A stretch of 64,000 nucleotides of DNA from Pontibacter pamirensis (GCF_010015475.1 NZ_SSNI01000002.1:1-64000), one strand, 5' to 3'. Positions 43,175 to 52,126 are shown, numbered from the stretch's first letter. Notes: a model not told the origin generated them from the sequence alone. Numbers and translations are program-made.

Positions 43175-44656
43175 ATGAGTATGGCAGAAGGATTGATGTT
43201 GGTTGTGTATGCAATATGCCTTGCCTTCATCTTCTGCTATAGCATGGCGCAGCTGCATCTGACAGTTCTCTACTGGTTGCACCGCAGGGGCCGCCACAAA
43301 CTCCATACCCTCCCTTACACACTGCGGCAGGACTGGCCAGCCCTAATAACCGTACAACTACCAGTTTACAATGAACGCTATGTGGTAGCACGCCTACTGG
43401 AGGCCGTGGCAGCGTTTGACTACCCCCACAACCGCCTGCAGATTCAGATCCTTGATGATTCTACGGATGACACAACGGCTATTATCGAAGAAAAACTTAA
43501 AGCCTACCCGCACCTGCACATACAGCACATCCGCAGGGTTGAGCGCACTGGGTATAAAGCGGGCGCTTTGCAGCACGGGCTGGCACAGGCTACAGGAGAG
43601 TACATTGCTATATTTGATGCGGATTTCTTGCCCAAACCTGATTTCCTGAAGCAGACAATAGCTGCTTTCACCGATCCGCAGATTGGCGTCGTGCAAACCC
43701 GCTGGAGCCACCTGAACAGCGATTACTCCCTGCTAACGAGGCTGCAAGCCTTCGGGCTAAATGCACATTTTACCGTGGAGCAAACCGGGCGCAACAGCGG
43801 GGGCCACTTCATGAACTTCAACGGTACGGCAGGTGTATGGCGGAAGGCTTGTATCTTGGATGCCGGGGGCTGGCAGGCCGACACCCTGACAGAAGATTTA
43901 GACCTGAGCTACCGGGCGCAACTACGGGGCTGGCAGTTCCTATACATGGAAGATGTGGAGGCACCGGCTGAGTTACCCGCCGCCATGGGTGCACTAAAAT
44001 CGCAGCAGTTTAGATGGACGAAAGGAGCTGCAGAAACCGCACGTAAACATTTAGGGCGGGTACTGCGCTCTAGTGTTTCGTTTTCTACAAAACTGCACGC
44101 CTTCTTTCACCTATTAAACAGTGCCATTTTTGTTTGTGTGCTGCTCACGGCAATTTTAAGCTTGCCTGTGCTGTTCCTCAAAAACAATTTACCGGAGCTA
44201 GCACTTTTTTTTCAGCTGGGGTATGCCTTGTTACTGAGCTTAGCTGCACTGGTTGCTTTTTACTGGTCAGCACACTCTGCCCACAGCGCCTCCGCCTGGC
44301 GTACCACGGTGTGGTTTGTGCCTGAGTTTATCCTGTTCCTGTCCATCTCTATGGGGCTTTCGCTCCACAACAGCATTGCCGTGCTGGAAGGATACTTTGG
44401 AAAAAAAACACCGTTTGTCCGGACGCCGAAATACAATATTGTGAACGCTAAGGACTCGTGGCGGAAACAGGGCTATGGCATCAAAAGTATAAGTCCTGTC
44501 ACCATACTGGAGGGGCTGCTGGCGCTGTATTTTATATTTGGGATTGGCGCGGCATTCAGGTTACAGGACTATGGCCAGCTGCCCTTTCATCTCATGCTGG
44601 CCTTCGGGTTTGGCACCGTGTTCTTTTATTCTCTCTTTCATAGCAGGCAGGCTTAA
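43175..44656 (+). CDS. Membrane glycosyltransferase family 2 (processive type)
   Basis: A 493-residue protein with an N-terminal helix (about 5-28), a GT2 domain and at least four C-terminal helices. The metal/substrate Asp residues are in LDDSTDDT (about 91-98) and FDADFLP (about 148-154), the general base in TEDLDLSYR (about 240-248), and the acceptor loop QQFRWTKG (about 277-284) is the QxxRW motif of cellulose-synthase-like enzymes. This predicts a polymer- or glycolipid-forming transferase. It follows the DPM1-like gene by 9 bases and precedes the next by 3. Confidence 0.92.
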   Translation: MSMAEGLMLVVYAICLAFIFCYSMAQLHLTVLYWLHRRGRHKLHTLPYTLRQDWPALITVQLPVYNERYVVARLLEAVAAFDYPHNRLQIQILDDSTDDTTAIIEEKLKAYPHLHIQHIRRVERTGYKAGALQHGLAQATGEYIAIFDADFLPKPDFLKQTIAAFTDPQIGVVQTRWSHLNSDYSLLTRLQAFGLNAHFTVEQTGRNSGGHFMNFNGTAGVWRKACILDAGGWQADTLTEDLDLSYRAQLRGWQFLYMEDVEAPAELPAAMGALKSQQFRWTKGAAETARKHLGRVLRSSVSFSTKLHAFFHLLNSAIFVCVLLTAILSLPVLFLKNNLPELALFFQLGYALLLSLAALVAFYWSAHSAHSASAWRTTVWFVPEFILFLSISMGLSLHNSIAVLEGYFGKKTPFVRTPKYNIVNAKDSWRKQGYGIKSISPVTILEGLLALYFIFGIGAAFRLQDYGQLPFHLMLAFGFGTVFFYSLFHSRQA

Positions 44657-44659
44657 AGT

Positions 44660-46018
44660 ATGACGAAGAGTAACACGGCTACTTACATCGTAACAGGAGT
44701 TTCAGCACTAGCTTATCTTGCGTTGGCTTATGCTACGCCACGAACTGAATTTGTGCAGCTTCTCGTGCTTTATGCAGCGGCTTTTGGCTGCTACCTCTAC
44801 CTGATCAACGCACACTTCCATATATGGTATGGCATCGGGGCAGCGGTCGTGTTCAGGCTCCTGTTCCTATTTGCTGAACCCGCACTGTCTGATGATTATT
44901 TCCGCTTTATATGGGATGGCAGGTTGTTAGCCGCTGGCATGAATCCTTACCTGCACTTGCCAAAGTTTATCATTTCCGGTGACGCACCGCCTGTGGTTGG
45001 TATCACCACAGCACTCTACCAGCAGCTAAATTCCCCTCACTACTACAGCATTTATCCGCCTGTTTCGCAAGCTGTTTTCTTGATGTCTGCTGAACTTTTC
45101 CCCGCCAACCTATGGGGCAATGTACTGGTGTTGCGGGTAGTGCTACTGTTGGCAGAGCTAGGGAGCATACTATTGCTGCTGCGCCTGCTCCGCAAAATGG
45201 CCCTCCCGGATAAGCACGTGCTGCTGTATGCCCTCAACCCGCTTGTAATACTGGAGTTGGTGGGCAACCTGCATTTTGAGGCGCTGCTGATCTTTTTTCT
45301 GCTTCTCTCCCTGCACCAGCTTTTTTACCAGCGCTTTTTATTTTCAGGCGTAGCCTTTGGCCTGGCCATCGGCACCAAACTCTTACCGCTCATGTTTCTG
45401 CCTTTCCTGCTCCGCAGACTAGGCCCAAGAAAGTTCCTGATTTTCGGGGGGGCAGCAGGGGGAACAGTGGTAGTTGTGTTTTACCCGCTCCTGTCTATGG
45501 AGGTAATCCAGCATATTTTCCAGAGCCTGGACCTGTACTTTCAAAAGTTCGAGTTCAACGCCGGCATCTATTTTTTCCTGCGCTGGATCGGGTATAAACT
45601 TGCCGGTTTCAATATAATTATGGTACTGGGGCCTTTGCTTTCTTTGATTACTCTGCTCCTAATTGTTTGGTTAGCCACTAAAAAGAGATTGAGTTCCATC
45701 CGCAGAATGGCAGGCTACATGGCAGCCGCTCTTACCATCTATCTATTCCTGGCTACCACAGTGCACCCCTGGTACCTTACTACACTCCTGGCGCTTACTA
45801 CTATGAGCCGCTTTCGCTTTGCTGTGGTATGGTCGGGTTTTGCTATCCTGTCGTATGCCGCTTACCAAACTACTGCTAACACCGAAAGCATGGGACTTAT
45901 TTTGCTGGAGTATACGCTCGTGTTTCTTTGGCTGCTAATAGAACTCTACCTCTACCGGCAGCGCAAGCGGCACTTAATAGCAGAAGAGGAAGTGCGTGAT
46001 AAAACAGGTAAAGCTTAG
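44660..46018 (+). CDS. GT-C-type integral membrane glycosyltransferase-like protein
   Basis: A 452-residue protein with about 11-12 membrane segments. The first outer loop carries SDDYFRFIWDGRLLAAGMNPY (split: DDYFRFIWDG at about 76-85), the acidic motif placed after the first helices that marks GT-C folds using lipid-phosphate sugars (GT87, PIG-M, ArnT-like). YYSIYPPVSQAVF in the second loop is also typical. With the preceding DPM1-like enzyme as the likely donor-maker, and the processive GT2, this operon looks able to build and glycosylate an envelope glycolipid. Stop-to-start gap of 3 bases shows tight linkage. Confidence 0.82.
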   Translation: MTKSNTATYIVTGVSALAYLALAYATPRTEFVQLLVLYAAAFGCYLYLINAHFHIWYGIGAAVVFRLLFLFAEPALSDDYFRFIWDGRLLAAGMNPYLHLPKFIISGDAPPVVGITTALYQQLNSPHYYSIYPPVSQAVFLMSAELFPANLWGNVLVLRVVLLLAELGSILLLLRLLRKMALPDKHVLLYALNPLVILELVGNLHFEALLIFFLLLSLHQLFYQRFLFSGVAFGLAIGTKLLPLMFLPFLLRRLGPRKFLIFGGAAGGTVVVVFYPLLSMEVIQHIFQSLDLYFQKFEFNAGIYFFLRWIGYKLAGFNIIMVLGPLLSLITLLLIVWLATKKRLSSIRRMAGYMAAALTIYLFLATTVHPWYLTTLLALTTMSRFRFAVVWSGFAILSYAAYQTTANTESMGLILLEYTLVFLWLLIELYLYRQRKRHLIAEEEVRDKTGKA

Positions 46019-46092
46019 CTTTGACTCAATAAAGTGAAACTGTGTCTAATGACACATGCAAAGAAGCAGGCTCCAACTGTCTGCAATGAGGG

Positions 46093-46776
46093 CTACTTGA
46101 ACATTTTATTCAGGGAGTTCAAACACGGACTGACATCGAAGTACATGCCCTCTACCTGGCTTGGGTTTTCTGCTACCTTCAGGTAATCATAATGCTCGAT
46201 TAAACTTTGCTGCCCTCCAAACTGGAAGCCCAGAATGTTGAGCAGGTCGTATTCGTGCGTTGTATAAATAACATAGAAAGCAGACTCTTTTTTCAGGCCA
46301 TCGCCTGAGCTTAGCAGCGCTTCTATTGTTATGTTCATTTGGTTTAATCTTTTCCTGAAGGCTTCCTGCTTTTCAAGCTTTTCCAGGGCGTATAGTTGAT
46401 AATTGATGGCTCTTAAATCAAACGGGTTATCAGCTAAAAGCAAATCGCCATACTTCAAGATACGCTTCAGGTCAGCGTCACTGTGTTGGTCTTTCTGTAG
46501 TACTGCTCGCAGGCTGTCAGCAAAATCCGGCGAGTCGTAAGGCGAATACTTCGGCTGAAAAGAATAACCATAGTACAGGTGCCTCTTCTCATCTAAGGTC
46601 ATGGTTGTATCTGCCCGGTTATACCGCTCCATCAGCGCAGAATAATAGTAGTTAGAGCCTTCAACCTTTATGGCTTTTTCTATTTTTTTATAATCCGGCT
46701 TCTCAAAATAGAAACTTTGCGCATACCCACTAAGCATACTAAGAAGTGTAAAAAGAATAACAAGGGCCTGTTTCAT
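46093..46776 (-). CDS. DUF4919-family exported protein
   Basis: A 227-residue protein with a signal peptide (about residues 1-20, ending GYAQ). The body begins FEKPDYKKIEKAI and has YYGYSFQPKYSPY (about 68-80) followed by helical hairpins (LKRILKYGDLLLADNPFDLRAIN), as in DUF4919 proteins of Bacteroidota. Repeated helix pairs suggest a TPR-like fold that binds partners. The end, GMYFDVSPCLNSLNKMF, carries the conserved 'yFDi' strand. Function unknown; it is probably periplasmic. Single gene. Confidence 0.75.
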   Translation of the reverse strand: MKQALVILFTLLSMLSGYAQSFYFEKPDYKKIEKAIKVEGSNYYYSALMERYNRADTTMTLDEKRHLYYGYSFQPKYSPYDSPDFADSLRAVLQKDQHSDADLKRILKYGDLLLADNPFDLRAINYQLYALEKLEKQEAFRKRLNQMNITIEALLSSGDGLKKESAFYVIYTTHEYDLLNILGFQFGGQQSLIEHYDYLKVAENPSQVEGMYFDVSPCLNSLNKMFK

Positions 46777-46859
46777 TTCTCTATTCTTTTAGCGGAACGT
46801 GAGCTTGCGTTACACAATCTAAACAATATATAGAGAAAATAAAATTTTATTTGGTTTAT

Positions 46860-47540
46860 CTACTCTTCCACATCCTGCAGCGGCTGCATCAGGAAATCGT
46901 TGAATGGTTTCAGGGCCTGAAAAGCGTCCAGCACCACCTCCATGAAGTTCTCCTGTAAAACCTCGTTATTCGGTAAAGGCATTACAGCGTTCCAGCTTTT
47001 GTGGCGTAAATAGTTGATGGCTGGGTTCTCCTTATCATAGCCTTTGGGAGTAGTTTTAAGTTGCTCCCCCTGCAAATCTCCAAAACAATTTTTAAAGTCC
47101 GTAGACTCGATTATGCTTTTGAACGCATCCAGGTTATAGTCAATCTCCTGGCGCACTGCTTTTAGCTGCTCTGCCGGCGGCATCCAGAGGCCTCCGGCAA
47201 CAAACGAATTGTTATTCCCCGCCAGGTGCAGGTAATAGCCCGGCAAAGTCGACTTTCTTCCACCCTCCGCTACGTAAGCTCCGAAGTGGTCTTTGTAGGG
47301 TCTCTTGTCTTTTGAGAAGCGTACGTCGCGATAAATCCGGAACACCAGGTCTTTGCCTCTTTGCCCGCGCGCTGCCGGTTCAAAATGCTGCATCTCCTGC
47401 AGCATTTCATCCAGGAAACTGATGTAGTTTTTGCGGGCGTCTTCATAACGGTTTTTGTGCTCCGCAAACCACTCGCGGGTGTTATGCGCTGCCAGCTCGG
47501 CTAAAAACTGAAGCGTAGATTTCTGTATGATTGATGACAT
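46860..47540 (-). CDS. DUF2461-family protein
   Basis: A 226-residue soluble protein. The family motifs are clear: FLAELAAHNTREWFAEHK (about 11-28), LVFRIYRDVRFSKDKRPYKDHFGAYVA (about 65-91, split DVRFSKDK, PYKDHFGAY), and PGYYLHLAGNNNSFVAGGLWMPP (about 99-121). The family is of unknown function, widespread in environmental bacteria. No catalytic residues are established. It lies upstream of nothing obviously linked; the arsenosugar-type cluster starts about 120 bases away on the same strand, upstream, so read-through from it is possible. Confidence 0.9.
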   Translation of the reverse strand: MSSIIQKSTLQFLAELAAHNTREWFAEHKNRYEDARKNYISFLDEMLQEMQHFEPAARGQRGKDLVFRIYRDVRFSKDKRPYKDHFGAYVAEGGRKSTLPGYYLHLAGNNNSFVAGGLWMPPAEQLKAVRQEIDYNLDAFKSIIESTDFKNCFGDLQGEQLKTTPKGYDKENPAINYLRHKSWNAVMPLPNNEVLQENFMEVVLDAFQALKPFNDFLMQPLQDVEE

Positions 47541-47664
47541 GGAATGTGTATACTACTTTTACAATGGTTGGTTTAGTCCTTTGATAAGCAAAGCGACAAA
47601 TGAAATGCCTCCCGATGCTGTGTTCATGCCGCGCACCAGGTGAAATTGAACTTCTGTCGTAGCA

Positions 47665-48261
47665 TCAGGGAAAGAAACGTGCATCCAGGTCTTCCACATA
47701 ATCCACATCCGAGAGGCGGGGCAAGAGAGCGTGCGAAAGGTGCAGGCGCTCCACATCGGAGAGGGTATCCGGAAAGACATGCTCTGTGCTCCAGCGTTTG
47801 TTTCGGAAGAGTTCGGGGTGCAGCCTTTTCATACCCAGCAGGTAATAGCCGCCATCCAGCGCAGGTCCAATCACCACATCATGCTGCGCCAACTTATGAT
47901 ATGCCTCTGAAACAATAGCAGGCGTTAGTTGCAGGCAATCGCTGCCAATAATCACCACATCAGTATGTCCTTCTGCAAAAGCAATGGCAAAAGCAGCTTC
48001 CATTTTCTCTCCTAAATTGCCTTGTGGCTGCACCCGCTTCTGGTACTCCTCATTGGGCCACAGGTCGTTTGTGTCCACCGCATTGGAGTAGTATACCAGT
48101 TTTTTCATGGGTAACTTTTGGGTAACCTTGCAGGTATGCTGGAGCAGTTGCAGGTATATTTCCAGGGCCTTGTCTGGTCCTACGGATGCTGCCAGTCTGG
48201 TTTTTACTTTTCCCAGCTCCGGATTGCGCACAAACAGCATTAACAGCTTTTTATCATTCAT
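47665..48261 (-). CDS. TIGR04282/DUF2064 transferase, first copy
   Basis: A 198-residue GT-A-like nucleotidyl/glycosyl transferase of the rSAM-associated transferase 1 family (DUF2064). The nucleotide-binding N-terminal signature FVRNPELGKVKTRLA (about 10-24) is intact. The metal-binding IIGSDCLQLTP (about 108-118) and GPALDGGYYLLGM (about 141-153) are present. The family is linked by gene neighbourhood to ArsS arsenosugar genes. It overlaps the rhodanese gene by 8 bases, suggesting coupled translation. A second, divergent copy is at 50516-51235. Confidence 0.9.
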   Translation of the reverse strand: MNDKKLLMLFVRNPELGKVKTRLAASVGPDKALEIYLQLLQHTCKVTQKLPMKKLVYYSNAVDTNDLWPNEEYQKRVQPQGNLGEKMEAAFAIAFAEGHTDVVIIGSDCLQLTPAIVSEAYHKLAQHDVVIGPALDGGYYLLGMKRLHPELFRNKRWSTEHVFPDTLSDVERLHLSHALLPRLSDVDYVEDLDARFFP

Positions 48262-48766
48262 ATACTTTCTCTCCTTTCTCCAACCAAATGCCCCATGTGC
48301 TGGAATACGTATGCACTTTGTTTGTTTTGCCCACTTTGTTGTAAACCGGGTATCCCTGGTTTATCCATTCAAAAATACCACCGTACAGGTTGTGCACGTT
48401 GTAGAAGCCCGCCTGCTGCAACTGCTCCCCTACCTTCTCGCTGCGGTAACCAACGGAGCAGTATACAATGATGGGCGTATCTTTCGGTATATCCTTCAGC
48501 AGAGAAAGACTAAAGTTCTCGTAGGCTGCAAACGTTGCACCATTTAAATGGCTCACCTTATACTCCGCCGCAGTGCGCGTGTCGAGTAACAGCGGTTTAT
48601 TTTCTGCTTTATGTAGCTGCTGATACAGCTGATCCGGCTTTAGTTGCGGTACGGTGTGGCTGTACAAACCTTTCAGCATCAAGGCATAGGCACTGCCTGT
48701 TGTTTGCCCACAGGCCTGCAGCACCAGCAGCCAGAAAGTTGCCGACGCCAGGTATAGTTTCTTCAT
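48254..48766 (-). CDS. Exported rhodanese-domain protein
   Basis: A 170-residue protein with a signal peptide or lipoprotein signal (LVLQACGQTTG, Cys 19). The rhodanese domain (about residues 47-150) has the substrate loop IVYCSVGYRSEKVGEQL with the active Cys in CSVGYRS, and LLDTRTAAEYKVSHLNGA upstream, so it is a catalytically complete single-domain sulfurtransferase in the periplasm. It overlaps the first DUF2064 gene by 8 bases. In such clusters rhodaneses are often found beside rSAM/Cys-rich proteins; the acceptor is unknown. Confidence 0.9.
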   Translation of the reverse strand: MKKLYLASATFWLLVLQACGQTTGSAYALMLKGLYSHTVPQLKPDQLYQQLHKAENKPLLLDTRTAAEYKVSHLNGATFAAYENFSLSLLKDIPKDTPIIVYCSVGYRSEKVGEQLQQAGFYNVHNLYGGIFEWINQGYPVYNKVGKTNKVHTYSSTWGIWLEKGEKVYE

Positions 48767-48915
48767 TTATTACAGGACAGATGGATGAAGGAAGAAGGAC
48801 AAAGGGTGATAGAAAGTTTGAAAGCCTCTGAAATGAGCGGAAGCTGGTGACTGCTAAAATTCAACTGCTTCATTACCCCACGAACAACAATAAACGATTT
48901 ACAATCAACAACAAT

Positions 48916-49983
48916 TTACTTCACCGTTTCGCCACCGCAACTAGAGCCGGCTCCGGCTGTGCAGCCGTAGCAGTGCTGGTTCAGCACGATGTTTCGTTTA
49001 TCTAAGGCTGCTGCGTCAAAATCGCGGATGTGATGGGAAGAACCCTGCTCCACTTTCAGCTCCAGCATCTGGTTAAAGTCACAGTCGTAGAGGTGCCCGT
49101 CCCAGCCAACGGAGATGGTGTTACGGCACATCACGCCCGCTGCTGCCACGGGATTGAATGCATTCACCAGTTTCTCCATGTAGCTGTCGTAGTTGCCGCT
49201 CTGCACCAGGTAATCCAGGAAGCGGCTTACGGGCAGGTTAGTAATACAGAACAGGTTGTGGAATTCGACACTGTAGCCGCTGCGCAGCCTGCGCTTGAAC
49301 TCCGCTTCCAACGAGGCCTGCGCACTTGGCAGGAAAGCCCCGGACGGGTTGTACACCAGGTCCAGCAGCAACTCACTGCCCTCATGGCCGTACCCTACCT
49401 CGTTGAGCATCTGCAGCGCCTTAATAGATTTCTCGAACACCCCATCACCTCTTTGTGCATCTGTGCGCGAAGCCTGGAAGTAAGGCAACGAAGACACCAC
49501 ATGCACTCCGTGCTTCCTGAAAAACTCCGGCAGGTCATGGTACTTTTTATTGGCGAGAATAATAGTCAGGTTACAGCGCACCATTACCTGCCGCCCCAGT
49601 TTCGAAAGTTCTTCCACAAACCAGCGGAAGTCCGGGTTCATCTCCGGGGCACCGCCTGTCAGGTCCACGGTGGTTATGTCCGGCGACTGCTGCAGCGCAT
49701 CCAGGCACAGTTGCATGGTATCGCGCGTCATAATCTCTTTGCGGTCCGGGCCAGCGTCTACGTGGCAGTGCTTGCAGGTCTGGTTGCACATCTTGCCCAT
49801 GTTCACTTGCAGGATAGTGGTGCCTGTAGGCTTCAGCGGGTAAAGGTCATGCTCCTGCAGGCGCCTGGCAAAGGCAGGGAACTGCTCCCCGTGCTGTGTT
49901 GGCGCCTGCAGCACATTCAGCTGAAAGGAAGAGTCAGACAGCTCGTGTTGCTGCCCTTTGAGTGATTTTACGGTAGATCCCAT
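48916..49983 (-). CDS. arsS: Arsenosugar-biosynthesis radical SAM protein ArsS
   Basis: A 355-residue radical SAM protein. The [4Fe-4S]/SAM motif CNQTCKHCHVD (CxxxCxxC, about 66-76) follows QVNMGKM; VDLTGGAPEMNP (about 105-116) is the SAM-binding GGE-like motif. The Cys-rich C-terminal part (about 280-355) ends CYGCTAGAGSSCGG, as in the rSAM/Cys-rich family. Relatives often place selenocysteine near this end; here ordinary Cys/Gly codons and a TAA stop are used. ArsS-type enzymes join dimethylarsenicals to adenosyl from SAM. The partner gene follows upstream 3 bases away. No arsM is in view. Confidence 0.92.
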   Translation of the reverse strand: MGSTVKSLKGQQHELSDSSFQLNVLQAPTQHGEQFPAFARRLQEHDLYPLKPTGTTILQVNMGKMCNQTCKHCHVDAGPDRKEIMTRDTMQLCLDALQQSPDITTVDLTGGAPEMNPDFRWFVEELSKLGRQVMVRCNLTIILANKKYHDLPEFFRKHGVHVVSSLPYFQASRTDAQRGDGVFEKSIKALQMLNEVGYGHEGSELLLDLVYNPSGAFLPSAQASLEAEFKRRLRSGYSVEFHNLFCITNLPVSRFLDYLVQSGNYDSYMEKLVNAFNPVAAAGVMCRNTISVGWDGHLYDCDFNQMLELKVEQGSSHHIRDFDAAALDKRNIVLNQHCYGCTAGAGSSCGGETVK

Positions 49984-49986
49984 AGG

Positions 49987-50322
49987 CTACATCGAGAGTT
50001 CTTTTATCTTGTTCATCATCTGCACCCCATGCACCAGCGCCGCGCCGCCTTTTATGGCTGCGGCAACATGCACGGCCTCCATCATCTGGTTTTCATCGGC
50101 TCCTTTCTCCAGGCAGTCGGTGCTGTACGCGTCGATGCAATAAGGGCACTGCACCGCATGCGACACAGCGAGGGCAATCAGCGCCTTTTCGCGTTCCGTC
50201 AGAGCACCTTCTTTAAACACCTCGCCATAGTAGTCGAAGAACTTGCGTCCCATTTCCGGTTGCAATTCTGAAATGTTGCCAAACTTCGACAGGTCAGCCG
50301 GGTTGTAGTAGGTCTTATTCAT
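49987..50322 (-). CDS. ArsS-associated AhpD-like peroxidase-fold protein
   Basis: A 111-residue carboxymuconolactone decarboxylase/AhpD-fold protein. The CPYC-type centre is ALAVSHAVQCPYCIDAYSTDC (CxxC at about 59-62) with the following His region as in AhpD, though His is replaced by IDAYS here. KEGALTEREKALIALAV precedes it. Known context: this family travels with ArsS, and some members carry selenocysteine at the first Cys; in this copy it is Cys. It may recycle a thiol or act on the arsenical. It starts 3 bases upstream of arsS (same strand), so they form one operon. Confidence 0.9.
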   Translation of the reverse strand: MNKTYYNPADLSKFGNISELQPEMGRKFFDYYGEVFKEGALTEREKALIALAVSHAVQCPYCIDAYSTDCLEKGADENQMMEAVHVAAAIKGGAALVHGVQMMNKIKELSM

Positions 50323-50515
50323 GATATGTTATTTTATATAGTTTAGGAAATACAGTAGCAGGTCAGCAGCAAAAAGATTGCTCCTGCCATTTATATTATA
50401 GATTTGCTGATGAGGTAAAATAAACACGTTTTGCCTCTTACTAACTTGGCTGTAAGTGCAAAAGTGCTTAGAGCAGCAACCTGTCAGGTGCTGCATTGTT
50501 CAGAAAAAGTGGGTG

Positions 50516-51235
50516 CTATTGCGGTTGGAATGGAGGCGCCCGCAATAGCAGGTTAAGGATATGCTTACCTAAACGATATTGAAGTAAACCCCGGAGCACA
50601 TGTTCTTTCGCTGCTTTTTTTGTTAATATGAACAGTATCTGCCTTCTAAGCCTGTTCAGCAGTGGCAGCTGTTGCAAGATAAAGCTCAGGTCTTCCTTTG
50701 TGTCAATATCAGCTTTCTCCTGTAACAGCTCAAAAGCATCCAGGCGAGCCTCCTGCCGGAAAGCGTATATAGACAGCTCCTGCATGACCTGCTCTGTCTG
50801 CCAGTTAAGCATTGCGAAGGCTTCAGGATTAAAGGAATCGATGTGCAGCCCGATAAGATAGGCACCTCCGTCGGAGGCGGGGCCCACCACCATACGGTGG
50901 CCTTGTAAGGCCACTTTTGCCTGTTGCAGGTCGGCCTGGGACAGGGCGGGGCAATCGCTTCCCACACATATCACCCGCTGATATCCTGCCTGAAAGGCAT
51001 CCTGAAAAGCGTTGGCCAGGCGCTCGCCAAAAGTCCTCCCCTTCTGCTGCTCTGTAAACACAGTAAAGCACGGAATACCAGACTTATTGATTGTCCTGAT
51101 CGTGTGCTTCAGCAGAACTTTGGCAATCTTTTGGTTGACATGCGCACTGTGCCACGAAGAAAAAGTTTTAGATTTTACTTCATGCGCTGCTGCATGTGCA
51201 AACAGAAGGATGGCGGTATCGGAGGTTGTGCTCAA
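50516..51235 (-). CDS. DUF2064 transferase, divergent second copy
   Basis: A 239-residue relative of the gene at 47665-48261. The metal-site ICVGSDCPALSQADL and VVGPASDGGAYLIGLHIDSF are conserved. The nucleotide-binding start signature is degraded: where the first copy has KVKTRLA, this copy has EVKSKTFSS, and the preceding RNPxxG is absent (FAHAAAHEVK). A basic C-terminal extension (about 190-239, RLRRQILFILTKKAAKEH) is extra. It may have a different donor, or regulate the first copy. It stands 193 bases upstream of the arsS operon on the same strand. Confidence 0.82.
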   Translation of the reverse strand: MSTTSDTAILLFAHAAAHEVKSKTFSSWHSAHVNQKIAKVLLKHTIRTINKSGIPCFTVFTEQQKGRTFGERLANAFQDAFQAGYQRVICVGSDCPALSQADLQQAKVALQGHRMVVGPASDGGAYLIGLHIDSFNPEAFAMLNWQTEQVMQELSIYAFRQEARLDAFELLQEKADIDTKEDLSFILQQLPLLNRLRRQILFILTKKAAKEHVLRGLLQYRLGKHILNLLLRAPPFQPQ

Positions 51236-51361
51236 AAACAGTGGCTACAGTATATCTACTTTTACCTGCTACAGTACATTTAGTTTCAATATTCCTGAAA
51301 GCAGAATCAAGCGTCTTCTAAATACACTGGAAACCGCTACACTTACAAGCATGAAATCACC

Positions 51362-52126
51362 TTAACAATAGCCCAAAATTTTGTAGACTACAAAGCCTGT
51401 CATTTCATGTATAAGCAGGTGCCAGTTGCTGAAGGCGTGTATACTCGGGATGATGGTTTCGTCTGGTGTAAAGCGCCGCTCAGAAGCGTAAAAGTCGGTG
51501 CTGAAGGAAGTGGTATTTACGCCTGCTTTCTCAAAACAACCCGCCGAACGGCGCATGTGGAAGGCAGAAGTCACCAGCAGTAGGTTTTGCCATTCCGGGT
51601 TTTGCGCGACAAGCGCGGCTGTATTTGTAGCGTTTTCACGGGTATTGCGGCTGTTACCTTCCGTCCTGATATCCTCTTCTGGCACACCAGCCATCAGCAG
51701 TACTTTCTCCACCTGCTCTGCTTCTGGCACAGCACCCGCCAATACGCGCCCGCTACCGCCCGTAATCAGAAACTCATCCACCTTCCCCATACGATAGAGC
51801 TGCAAGGGGTGCAGGAATCTGTCAGCTCCTTTATGCGTATGAATCCTGTCTGGAATATCCTCCCTGTAAGCTGTTACACCAGTCAGGATAACGGCTACAT
51901 CATAGTGCTCCAGTTCACTTACCGGAGTAGCCTCTACCTCCCATGCCCGCCAGGCTTCATTCGCCAGGAAAGGATTAGAGAAGATAAGGAGTATTCCTAC
52001 TGCGGCCAGCAAACTGATGCGTCTCCACCTGAAAGATTTCAGGAACACCGCCAGTAGTAAAAGGACGAGCACCCAGATAAAGGGCATCAGAAAAAAGTGT
52101 AGTGTTTTGGAAAGGATGAAAAACAT
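51362..52126 (-). CDS. YdcF/SanA-type DUF218 membrane protein
   Basis: A 254-residue protein with two N-terminal membrane helices (about 5-27 and 34-50) followed by a DUF218 domain: YDVAVILTGV (about 80), DRFLHPLQLYRMGKVDEFLITGG (about 103-125), EGNSRNTRENATN (about 158-170), and LLLVTSAFHMRRSAGCFEKAG (about 180-200). This is the ElyC/SanA/YdcF family, a Rossmann-like domain outside the inner membrane linked to envelope maintenance; the substrate is unknown. Single gene. Confidence 0.9.
   Translation of the reverse strand: MFFILSKTLHFFLMPFIWVLVLLLLAVFLKSFRWRRISLLAAVGILLIFSNPFLANEAWRAWEVEATPVSELEHYDVAVILTGVTAYREDIPDRIHTHKGADRFLHPLQLYRMGKVDEFLITGGSGRVLAGAVPEAEQVEKVLLMAGVPEEDIRTEGNSRNTRENATNTAALVAQNPEWQNLLLVTSAFHMRRSAGCFEKAGVNTTSFSTDFYASERRFTPDETIIPSIHAFSNWHLLIHEMTGFVVYKILGYC

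Noticed and set aside
49030..49965. 311-codon plus-strand ORF opposite arsS
   Set aside because: It mirrors the codon positions of arsS, which has full radical SAM motifs; the antisense product has no known pattern.
48916..50322. Selenocysteine codons in arsS or its partner
   Set aside because: The Cys-rich end of ArsS and the CxxC site of the partner use ordinary codons; no in-frame TGA was needed to reach full length.
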